NCBI GenBank assembly: GCA_030037055.1
Contig: JASHRZ010000350.1
Span: forward strand, 1 to 7,794
Length of the DNA stretch: 7,794 nucleotides
Origin: Alphaproteobacteria bacterium
GTDB lineage: Bacteria > Pseudomonadota > Alphaproteobacteria > ATCC43930 > CGMCC-115725
Reading direction: 5' to 3'
The notes below the pieces were generated by a model. It did no database searches, was not told the origin of the DNA, and saw only the letters and a list, made by a program, of their open reading frames with translations. Shown piece by piece: positions 1 through 6,265 of the stretch. Position numbers and translations under genes: made by a program. Position 1 is the first letter of the stretch, and each line of letters begins with the position of its first letter.

Positions 1-2
1 CG

Positions 3-392
3 CCGGCCGGTCCCACGGAGCAACCTGCTGTGATGCGCGCGCCGCGCGGACATGCGCCTTCGGTGAGCCTGCAGGCGGCCGAGATTGGCTTTGCCGGCGA
101 TGGCAAGACGCTGAGCGCCGAAGACAACCAACACCTGGCCGAGGCCGCGAAGCTGCAGAAAGAGGGCGGCGGCTCGCTCCGCGTCATCGGCTATGCCCGG
201 CGCGGCTATGGCCCCGACGCCGCAAGCGAAGATCTGGCGAGCTTCGGCACGGCGCTGGACCGGGCCAATGCGGTGGCCCAAGCGCTTACCAAGCTGGGGG
301 TGCCGGCGAGCCGCATTACCGTCCAGGCCGCGCCCGAGCAGGTCGCGGGCGGCCTTGAGGCCGGCGAGGCGGAGGTGCTGCTGGAATATTGA
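3..392 (+). CDS. OmpA-like C-terminal domain protein, 5'-truncated by the window edge
   Basis: The frame is open to the left edge, so the 129 visible residues are probably the C-terminal part of a longer protein; the GTG at 30 followed by ATG at 33 is a possible but less likely start. The pattern resembles the OmpA/MotB-type peptidoglycan-associating fold: a hydrophobic strand (residues 60-65, RVIGYA), then an Arg-containing helix (84-95, ALDRANAVAQAL), then LGVPASRI (98-105), ending in an acidic/hydrophobic strand (EAEVLLEY). The segment just before is Pro-rich, as expected for a linker. The usual GHTD-like motif is degenerate (GYARRGYGP), so peptidoglycan binding is uncertain. Known OmpA-domain proteins act in the periplasm or outer membrane; I infer the same location here, but any signal peptide would lie outside the window. 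The protein could instead be an unrelated alphaproteobacterial hypothetical protein. The gene is separated from hom by 164 nt. Confidence 0.55.
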   Translation, partial: PAGPTEQPAVMRAPRGHAPSVSLQAAEIGFAGDGKTLSAEDNQHLAEAAKLQKEGGGSLRVIGYARRGYGPDAASEDLASFGTALDRANAVAQALTKLGVPASRITVQAAPEQVAGGLEAGEAEVLLEY

Positions 393-395
393 GCG

Positions 396-410
396 GGCGG
401 CGCGGCCGCC
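396..410 (+). terminator. Possible GC hairpin terminator after the OmpA-like gene
   Basis: A perfect inverted repeat, GGCGGC-GCG-GCCGCC, starts four bases after the stop codon of the first gene. There is no T-run after it, so intrinsic termination is unproven. In DNA this GC-rich, a 6-bp GC stem can arise by chance. The rest of the 393-556 gap shows no promoter I can defend. Confidence 0.2.
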
Positions 411-556
411 GGAGCGAGCCGCCCCGCGGCGCTGCCGGCTTGCCCAGCTTCGCGCCCATTCGCGGCGCGGGGGAGCGGATAAAACGGTCGCAACTTGCCG
501 GCGACGGCGTTACATAACCAGGGGCCAATGACGGCCGGAGGAGCCTAGAGCCGCCC

Positions 557-1849
557 GTGAAACCGCCGTTGAGAATCGCCATCGCCGGCCTCGGCACCGT
601 CGGCGCCGGAACCGTCAAGCTGTTGCAACAGAATGCCGAGCTGCTGGCCGCGCGTGCCGGCAGGCCGCTCCTCGTCACCGCGGTGGCGGCGCGCCACCGC
701 GGGCGCGATCGCGGCGTTGATCTCGAGGCGGTGCGCTGGTTCGCGGATGCGGCGGCGCTGGGGCGCGATCCCGAGGTGGACGTGGTCGTCGAGCTGATCG
801 GCGGCAGCGACGGCATCGCTCGCGAAGTGGTGGCGGGCGCCATCGCGGCCGGCAAGCACGTTGTCACCGCCAACAAAGCGCTGATCGCCCATCACGGCAC
901 GGCGCTGGCGCGGGCCGCCGAGGCGCGCGGCGTGGCGCTGTTGTTCGAAGCGGCGGTGGCCGGCGGCATTCCCATCCTGAAGACGCTGCGCGAGGGGCTG
1001 GCCGCAAACAACGTGACGCGCATCTATGGCATCCTGAACGGCACCTGCAATTACATCCTGACCGCGATGCGCGAGACCGGGCGCGACTTCGTCGAGGCGC
1101 TGAAGGAGGCGCAGGAGCTGGGATATGCCGAAGCCGATCCGAGCTTCGACATCGACGGCGTCGACGCCGCGCACAAGCTGGCGGTGCTGGCCGCGGTCGC
1201 CTTTGGCAGCGCCGTCGATTTCGCCGGCGTTCATGTCGAAGGCATTCGCCACGTCTCGGCGCTCGACGTCGATTTCGCCGCTGAGCTTGGCTACCGCATC
1301 AAGCTCCTGGGCCTGGCGCGGCTCACCCGCGACGGGCTCGAGCAACGCGTCCATGCCTGCATGGTGCCGCGCTCGACCCCGATCGCCCATGTCGATGGCG
1401 TGTTCAATGCCATCGTCGTCGAAGGCGATTTCGTCGGCCGAATCATGCTCGAGGGCCGCGGCGCCGGAGCGCAACCGACAGCCTCGGCGGTGGTGGCCGA
1501 CCTTCTCGACATCGCCGTCGGCCGCTGGTCATCGACATTCACCGTGCCGGCGAGCGCGCTCGAGGCACGCCCATCCTCGCCCATGGCGCGCCATGTCGGC
1601 GCCTACTACCTGCGCCTGATGGTGGTCGATCGCCCCGGCGTCATCGCCGACGTCGCCGCCGCCTTGCGCGACGAGCAGGTGTCGATGGAGCAGATGATCC
1701 AGCGCGGGCGCAGGCCGGGCGAGGCGGTTCCAGTGGTGCTGACGACGCATGAGACCGAGGAGGCGGCGATGCGCCGCGCGATCGCGCGCATCGACCGGCT
1801 CGACAGCGTGCTCGAGCCGACGCGCATGATCCGCGTCGAGAATCTGTGA
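557..1849 (+). CDS. hom: Homoserine dehydrogenase with C-terminal ACT domain
   Basis: The enzyme reduces aspartate 4-semialdehyde to homoserine with NAD(P)H, the branch point to threonine and methionine, in the cytoplasm. The 430 residues match the usual length of monofunctional homoserine dehydrogenases. The N-terminal Rossmann motif is GLGTVG (11-16). K107 lies in TANKAL and NGTCNYIL is at 161-168. The family signature follows, with E192 in YAEADP, D203 and K207; the 11- and 4-residue spacing equals that of the catalytic Glu/Asp/Lys in the yeast enzyme. An ACT domain starts near 349 (YYLRLMVVDRPGVIADVAAA), which in this family usually mediates feedback by threonine (inferred here). The start is GTG at 557: an in-frame stop at 515-517 leaves no earlier start, and GGAGGAG at 537-543 is a ribosome binding site, though its 13-nt spacing is long. 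There is no aspartokinase fusion. The stop is 13 nt before glpX, indicating an operon. Confidence 0.97.
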   Translation: MKPPLRIAIAGLGTVGAGTVKLLQQNAELLAARAGRPLLVTAVAARHRGRDRGVDLEAVRWFADAAALGRDPEVDVVVELIGGSDGIAREVVAGAIAAGKHVVTANKALIAHHGTALARAAEARGVALLFEAAVAGGIPILKTLREGLAANNVTRIYGILNGTCNYILTAMRETGRDFVEALKEAQELGYAEADPSFDIDGVDAAHKLAVLAAVAFGSAVDFAGVHVEGIRHVSALDVDFAAELGYRIKLLGLARLTRDGLEQRVHACMVPRSTPIAHVDGVFNAIVVEGDFVGRIMLEGRGAGAQPTASAVVADLLDIAVGRWSSTFTVPASALEARPSSPMARHVGAYYLRLMVVDRPGVIADVAAALRDEQVSMEQMIQRGRRPGEAVPVVLTTHETEEAAMRRAIARIDRLDSVLEPTRMIRVENL

Positions 1850-1851
1850 AC

Positions 1852-1859
1852 AGGGGAGA
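1852..1859 (+). promoter_or_regulatory. Ribosome binding site of glpX
   Basis: AGGGGAGA lies in the 13-nt hom-glpX gap, at normal spacing before the ATG at 1863. It favours that start over the in-frame ATG at 1881, even though the later Met aligns with the N-terminus of E. coli GlpX. Confidence 0.7.
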
Positions 1860-1862
1860 AAC

Positions 1863-2843
1863 ATGGCCGGAGGCGGATCGATGGATCGCAACCTGGCGTT
1901 GGAAGCGGTTCGCGTCACCGAAGCGGCGGCATTGTCGGCCTCGCGACTGATGGGGCGCGGCGACGAGAAGGCGGCCGACCAGGCCGCGGTCGACGCCATG
2001 CGCAAGGCGCTCAACGGCCTCGCCATCGATGGCACGGTGGTGATCGGCGAAGGCGAGCGCGACGAGGCGCCGATGCTCTATATCGGCGAGAAGGTCGGCA
2101 GCGGCGGGCCGCGCATCGACATCGCGCTCGACCCGCTCGAAGGCACAACCATCACCGCCAAGGGCGGCGCCAACGCGCTCGCGGTCATCGCCATGGCCGA
2201 GGCTGGCGGCTTCCTCAACGCCCCCGACGTCTATATGGAAAAGATCGCGATCGGTCCCGGGCTCGGAGAGGTGGTCGATCTCGACGAGTCGCCCGCGAAG
2301 AACCTCAGGAACCTCGCCCGGGCGAAGGCGGTGGAGGTCTCGGACCTCGTCGTCTGCATTCTCGACCGGCCCCGCCATAGCGAGCTGATCGCCAAGGTGC
2401 GCGAGGCGGGCGCGCGCATCATGCTGATCTCCGACGGCGATGTCAGCGGCGTCATCGCCACCGCGCGGCCGCAGAGCGGCGTCGACATCTATATGGGCTC
2501 GGGCGGGGCGCCTGAAGGCGTGCTCGCCGCCGCGGCGCTGCGCTGCATCGGCGGCCACATGCAGGGCCGCCTGGTCTTCCGCAACGACGACGAGCGCGGC
2601 CGCGCCCAGCGCTGCGGCATCGAGGATTTCGGTCGCAAATATGGGCTCCTCGACCTTGCCAAGGGGGATGTCATGTTCGCCGCCACCGGGGTTACCAGCG
2701 GCACCATGCTGCAAGGCGTGCGCCGCTTCGCCGGCGGCGCCGTGACCTATTCCATGGTGATGCGCTCCAAGACCGGCACGGTGCGCATCATCGAGGCGCA
2801 GCACAATTTCGAGCGCAAGGCGCTGTTCGACTCGCCGCGCTGA
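1863..2843 (+). CDS. glpX: Class II fructose-1,6-bisphosphatase (GlpX)
   Basis: The enzyme hydrolyses fructose 1,6-bisphosphate to fructose 6-phosphate in gluconeogenesis; some relatives also accept sedoheptulose 1,7-bisphosphate. It is a cytoplasmic, metal-dependent enzyme. The 326 residues fit the family (about 320-340). Collinear comparison with E. coli GlpX from memory places the metal ligands at D39 (GRGDEKAAD), E63 (GEGERDEAPMLYIGE), D90 and E93 (DPLEGTT), and E218 (GGAPEGV). The phosphate/substrate-binding DGD is at 191-193 and NAPDVYMEK at 119-127. All expected catalytic residues are present, so the enzyme should be active. The class is distinct from the Fbp (class I) fold. It lies 13 nt after hom with a good ribosome binding site, so transcription from the hom promoter is likely. 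No glycerol (glp) genes are nearby, so the E. coli symbol describes sequence family only, not membership in a glycerol regulon. Confidence 0.96.
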   Translation: MAGGGSMDRNLALEAVRVTEAAALSASRLMGRGDEKAADQAAVDAMRKALNGLAIDGTVVIGEGERDEAPMLYIGEKVGSGGPRIDIALDPLEGTTITAKGGANALAVIAMAEAGGFLNAPDVYMEKIAIGPGLGEVVDLDESPAKNLRNLARAKAVEVSDLVVCILDRPRHSELIAKVREAGARIMLISDGDVSGVIATARPQSGVDIYMGSGGAPEGVLAAAALRCIGGHMQGRLVFRNDDERGRAQRCGIEDFGRKYGLLDLAKGDVMFAATGVTSGTMLQGVRRFAGGAVTYSMVMRSKTGTVRIIEAQHNFERKALFDSPR

Positions 2844-2905
2844 GCGCGCGGCGCCGGTCGATACGGCCATTGACCCGACTCGCGGGCAGCGGCGATGCTG
2901 GCCCT

Positions 2906-4684
2906 ATGCCCGACGGCTTCACCGCCTTTCTCGGCGTCGAGCGCTCGCTCTCGGGCAGGCGCTGGCGCGAGCGCGCAGCCGATGACCGCGCCGGCCTAGC
3001 GCTGGCGCAGCGGCTCGACCTGCCGGAGATCGTCGGCCGCCTGCTTGCCGCGCGCGGCGTCGAGGCGGAGGCGGCGGAGCGTTTCCTCGCGCCGACCTTG
3101 CGCGACTTCCTGCCGGATCCCTCGCATCTGAAGGGCATGGATGCGGCGGTGGCGCGGCTTGTGCGCGCGATCACCACAGGCGAGCGCATCGCCGTGTTCG
3201 GCGATTACGATGTCGACGGCGCGGCCTCGGCAGCGCTCATCCAGCGCTTCCTCGCCGCCCTCGGCTGCCCCGCGCTTCTCTACATTCCCGACCGACAGCG
3301 CGAAGGCTACGGTCCCAACGCGCCCGCGCTGCTGCGCCTCAAGGCGGAAGGCGCCGCGGTGGCGATCACCGTCGATTGCGGCACCGGTGCGCATGCGCCG
3401 CTCGCCGCCGCGGCCGAGGCCGGGCTCGACGTGATCGTCGTCGATCATCACGTCGCCGAGCCGGCGCTGCCGCGAGCGCTCGCGATCATCAATCCCAACC
3501 GCCTCGACGAGACCAGCGCCTATGGCATGCTTGCGGCGGTGGGCGTCGCATTCCTGCTGCTGGTCGGCGTCAACCGTGCCCTGCGCCAAGCTGGCTGGTA
3601 TGCCGACCGGCCGGCGCCCGATCTCGTGCAATGGCTCGACTTGGTGGCGCTCGGCACGATCTGCGACGTGGTGCCGCTCACCGGCGTCAACCGCGCGCTG
3701 GTGGCGCAGGGGCTGAAGGTGCTGCAGCGCCGCGGCAATCCCGGGCTTGCCGCGCTCGCCGATGCGGCCGGCCTGGGCGAGCGGCTCGATGCCTACCATG
3801 CCGGCTTCATTCTGGGGCCGCGGGTCAATGCCGGCGGTCGGGTGGGGCAGGCGGATCTCGGCGCGCGGCTGCTGGCGAGCGAGGATGCGATCGAGACGCG
3901 CGCGCTGGCCCAGCAGCTCGACGCGCTCAATGCCGAGCGGCGCGAGATCGAGGCGCGGGTGCTGGCGCAGGCGATCGAGCGGGTCGAGAGCGGCCGCTGC
4001 CGCGCGCCGCTGCTCTTTGTCGCCGGCGAGGGCTGGCATGCGGGCGTCATCGGCATCGTCGCCAGCCGGCTGAAGGAGCGCTACGGCCGCCCGGCCTGCG
4101 TCACCGCCGTCGCCGGCGGCGTCGGCAAGGGCTCCGGCCGATCGTTGCCGGGTCTCGCGCTCGGCCCCGCCATCCTTGCTGCGCGCCAGGCCGGGCTGCT
4201 GATCAATGGCGGCGGCCATGCGATGGCGGCGGGCTTCACGGTTGCGACGGAAAAGCTGGGCGCGCTCGGCGACTTCCTCGTCGAGCGCGCGGCGGCGTTG
4301 CTCGGCGCCGCGGTCGTGCCCGAGCTCGCCATCGACGGTGTGCTCGCCTCGGCCGCAGCGACGCCGCTGCTGGTGCAACTGGTCGAGCGTCTCGGGCCGT
4401 TCGGCGCCGGCAATGTCGAGCCGCGCTTTGCGCTCCCCAATCAGCGCATCCTGCGCGCCGATATCGTCGGCGGCCAGCATGTTCGCTGCATCCTTGCCGA
4501 CGGCGCCGGCACGACGCGGCTCAAGGCGATCGCCTTCCGCTGCCTCGAGGGCGAGCTGGGCCCGGCGCTGCTGCACGGCCAGGGACGCGGCTTCCATGTG
4601 GCAGGCCATCTGCGCGGCGATTGCTGGCAGGGGCGCGAGCAGGTGCAGCTCATCCTCGACGACGCCGCGCCCGCCAGCGGCTGA
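2906..4684 (+). CDS. recJ: Single-stranded-DNA-specific 5'-3' exonuclease RecJ
   Basis: RecJ degrades single-stranded DNA 5' to 3' in recombinational repair, mismatch repair and processing of stalled forks. With the ATG at 2906 the protein has 592 residues, normal for the family. The DHH-superfamily motifs occur in order: GDYDVDG (99-105), VDCG (156-159), VVDHH (178-182), LDLVALGTICDVVPL (244-258), GPRVNAGGRVG (304-314), GEGWHAGVIGIVASR (374-388), then the DHHA1 part with GSGRS (409-413) and GGGHAMAAG (435-443), and a C-terminal OB-like region. The aspartates and histidines that bind metal are all present. Start choice: an in-frame TTG at 2870 would add 12 residues, but it has no ribosome binding site and its TTGACC resembles a -35 box. 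Homologs, as I recall them, begin shortly before FLGVERSLSGRRW, which supports 2906, although no strong ribosome binding site precedes that ATG either. The gene follows glpX after 62 nt. Confidence 0.95.
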   Translation: MPDGFTAFLGVERSLSGRRWRERAADDRAGLALAQRLDLPEIVGRLLAARGVEAEAAERFLAPTLRDFLPDPSHLKGMDAAVARLVRAITTGERIAVFGDYDVDGAASAALIQRFLAALGCPALLYIPDRQREGYGPNAPALLRLKAEGAAVAITVDCGTGAHAPLAAAAEAGLDVIVVDHHVAEPALPRALAIINPNRLDETSAYGMLAAVGVAFLLLVGVNRALRQAGWYADRPAPDLVQWLDLVALGTICDVVPLTGVNRALVAQGLKVLQRRGNPGLAALADAAGLGERLDAYHAGFILGPRVNAGGRVGQADLGARLLASEDAIETRALAQQLDALNAERREIEARVLAQAIERVESGRCRAPLLFVAGEGWHAGVIGIVASRLKERYGRPACVTAVAGGVGKGSGRSLPGLALGPAILAARQAGLLINGGGHAMAAGFTVATEKLGALGDFLVERAAALLGAAVVPELAIDGVLASAAATPLLVQLVERLGPFGAGNVEPRFALPNQRILRADIVGGQHVRCILADGAGTTRLKAIAFRCLEGELGPALLHGQGRGFHVAGHLRGDCWQGREQVQLILDDAAPASG

Positions 4685-4815
4685 GCGCTTTGCCAGCCGA
4701 TGACGGCCGGGAGCCGAGCGCCGCGGCAGCAGCATCTCAACCCTTTCATCATAGGCTTTGCCTGCCTCGCGCGCCGTTCCGCGCGGCTAAGCCCGGGACA
4801 TGTCTTTGGCGCTCC

Positions 4816-5028
4816 AGCGACGCCGGCACCGGCATTCCCGCCGGCGACTCGGAGCGCGTGCTGCTGCCTTTCGAGCAGGTCGGCAAGGCCACGACCAGCA
4901 ATGGCGTCGGCACGGGGCTGGGGTTGCCGTTGTCGCGCGAGCGGACGATGCTGCATGGCGGCACGCTGTCGCTCGCCAGCGTGTCCGGCAGCGGTACCAC
5001 GGCGACGGTGCGCTTTCCGGAGAGCGTC
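4816..5028 (+). pseudogene. Sensor histidine kinase C-terminal fragment (HATPase_c remnant)
   Basis: Translation from 4816 gives about 71 residues that read as the end of a histidine kinase ATP-binding domain. The G1 box is SDAGTGIPAGD (starting at 4816), the F-box-like segment is PFEQVGKA, the G2 box is GTGLGLPLS (4909-4935), and the final strands are LHGGTLSLAS and GTTATVRFP (ending by 5019). This spacing is typical of PAS-type sensor kinases common in alphaproteobacteria. The N box, the phosphoacceptor His region and any sensor domain are absent, because the sequence immediately upstream is unrelated and then becomes recJ. There is no convincing start codon or ribosome binding site. After RFPESV the frame runs on without a stop; the neighbouring +1 frame ends GEEAA-stop at 5047, which suggests an indel near the original C-terminus. 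I infer a decayed remnant left by deletion or recombination, not a working gene. A short expressed ATPase-like peptide is possible but unlikely. Confidence 0.75.
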
Positions 5029-5050
5029 TGGCGAAGAAGCAGCATGAGAG

Positions 5051-5069
5051 CGCGGCGCTATGCGCCGCG
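5051..5069. terminator. Perfect hairpin between convergent genes, candidate bidirectional terminator
   Basis: CGCGGCGC-TAT-GCGCCGCG forms an 8-bp perfect stem with a 3-nt loop. It lies 53 nt past the stop of the leftward acyl-CoA dehydrogenase gene and just after the kinase remnant, where a shared terminator would be expected. No T-run follows on either strand, so it is not a canonical intrinsic terminator. Confidence 0.35.
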
Positions 5070-5121
5070 GCTTGAGCGAGTTCGCGCGCCGGTGTCCGAG
5101 GAACCTGCTGCGGGAGCCGGC

Positions 5122-6261
5122 CTAATAGCCCATCAAGGACGCGTAGCGGTCGCGATGGAAGGCACCGTCGCCGAACGCCGCCTCGGCGGCGCGTGCGCGC
5201 TTCAGGAAAAAGCCGATCTCGTGCTCGTCGGTCATGCCGATGCCGCCGTGCATCTGCACGCCCTCGTTGCTGATCAGGAAGAAGGCGTCGCCGGCTTTGG
5301 CCTTGGCGAGGCTGGCGAGCGCCCCGGTGTCGGAGGATTTGGCGTCGAGCGCGGAGAGCGCGGCGAGCACCGCCGAGCGCGCCAGCTCGATCTCGCAGAA
5401 CATCGCCGCGGCGCGGTGCTTCAGCGCCTGGAACGAGCCAATCGGAACGCCGAACTGCTTGCGGTCCTTGAGATACTGCACGGTGCGCTCGAACGCCGCC
5501 GCGGCGCCGCCGAGCATCTCGGCGGCGAGCCCGGCGCGGGCGCGGTCGAGCACGGGATCAAGCGCATCGGCGCCGCCATCGACGGGGCCCAGCACCGCAT
5601 CCGCGCCAAGCTCGACGCCGTCGAGGCTGAGGCGTGCGGCGTTGCGGCTGTCGACCATGAGGGTGCGCGTGCGCGTCAGCCCCCTGGCGTCGCCGGGCAC
5701 GAGGAAGAGCGTGATGCCACGGCGCTCGCCTGGGGCACCGGATGTGCGCGCGGCGACAATCAGGAGATCGGCGACATGGCCGTCGAGGACGAAGCGCTTC
5801 TCGCCGTCGAGGCGGAAGCCGCCGCCGCTCGGCCGGGCGGTCGCGGCGATGGCGAAAGGCGCGTGATGCGCGCCTTCCTCGAGCGCCAGCGCGAGGAGAC
5901 GCTCGCCCCTGGCGAGCGCCGGAAGATGCGCGGCTTTCTGCTGCTCGCTGCCGGCAAGCGCCAGCGCGCTGGCGCCGATCAGCGCAGTGGCGAGGAGGGG
6001 GCTGGCGGCGAGCGTGCGGCCCGCCGCCTCCATCACCTGGCCGAGGCCGAGACAACCGTAATCGGCGCCGCCATAGGCCTCCGGCACGAGAAAGCCGGCC
6101 CAGCCCAGCTCCGCCATCTGCCGCCACAGCGGCAGAGAAAAGCCCAGTGCATCCTTGTCATCGCGCAGCTTGCGCAGCGCGCTCACCGGCGCGCGCTTCT
6201 CGAAGAAATCAAGCGCGGTGTCGCGGATGAGCGCGGTCTCGCTGTCGAGGACAAGGGCCAT
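5122..6261 (-). CDS. Acyl-CoA dehydrogenase family protein, subunit lacking the catalytic glutamate
   Basis: The 379-residue protein has the acyl-CoA dehydrogenase fold: N-terminal helical domain (about 1-115, with PEAYGGADYG at 60-69), middle beta domain (about 120-225), and C-terminal helical domain (about 230-379). It keeps the two motifs that, in homotetrameric family members, reach across to the neighbouring subunit's FAD: DRKQFGVPIGSFQALKHRAA (266-285) and QMHGGIGMT (336-344). It lacks the SEPxxGSD flavin loop (LALEEGAHHAPF instead) and has AAFGDG (361-366) where active enzymes carry the YEGT-type catalytic Glu. It therefore probably cannot work alone and pairs with the product of the gene just upstream. 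The start is ATG at 6261, only 4 nt after the upstream stop and without a clear ribosome binding site, so translational coupling is likely. The frame extends further upstream, but that part only shadows the upstream gene. Substrate unknown; roles in fatty acid, sterol side-chain or other acyl-CoA oxidation are all possible. Confidence 0.93.
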   Translation of the reverse strand: MALVLDSETALIRDTALDFFEKRAPVSALRKLRDDKDALGFSLPLWRQMAELGWAGFLVPEAYGGADYGCLGLGQVMEAAGRTLAASPLLATALIGASALALAGSEQQKAAHLPALARGERLLALALEEGAHHAPFAIAATARPSGGGFRLDGEKRFVLDGHVADLLIVAARTSGAPGERRGITLFLVPGDARGLTRTRTLMVDSRNAARLSLDGVELGADAVLGPVDGGADALDPVLDRARAGLAAEMLGGAAAAFERTVQYLKDRKQFGVPIGSFQALKHRAAAMFCEIELARSAVLAALSALDAKSSDTGALASLAKAKAGDAFFLISNEGVQMHGGIGMTDEHEIGFFLKRARAAEAAFGDGAFHRDRYASLMGY

Positions 6262-6265
6262 GGTC

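Larger units (their letters stand above)
4685..5121. other. Convergent intergenic region, no intact gene
   Basis: This 437-nt stretch separates recJ (rightward) from the acyl-CoA dehydrogenase pair (leftward). Several frames remain open only because the DNA is GC-rich and stop-poor. The part with recognisable protein homology is the kinase remnant at 4816-5028. A 6-bp GC inverted repeat (CGCGCG arms, 4768-4773 and 4780-4785, 6-nt loop) follows recJ without a T-run, and a stronger hairpin lies at 5051-5069. Nothing else can be supported. Confidence 0.7.

Noticed and set aside
528..548. A six-codon mini-ORF (ATG to TAG) just before hom as a leader peptide
   Set aside because: It has no Thr, Ile or Met codon run that would suggest attenuation, and no ribosome binding site. 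ATG triplets occur by chance.
393..556. A riboswitch or defined promoter upstream of hom
   Set aside because: I could not find a convincing aptamer core, or a -35/-10 pair with normal spacing; TTGCCG at 495-500 and the ATAA-containing stretch near 512-518 are too close together.
545..1474. A 309-codon open frame antisense to hom
   Set aside because: It lies opposite a full-length homoserine dehydrogenase with intact catalytic residues; Asp/Ala/Arg-rich shadow translation.
1641..2870. A 409-codon open frame antisense to the end of hom and all of glpX
   Set aside because: It spans two unambiguous genes on the other strand, has no ribosome binding site or known motif, and fits a codon-bias artefact.
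2996..4735. A 579-codon open frame antisense to recJ
   Set aside because: It lies opposite a complete recJ with all DHH motifs. Its translation has the Arg/Ala/Gly-rich composition of an antisense shadow and no recognisable domain.
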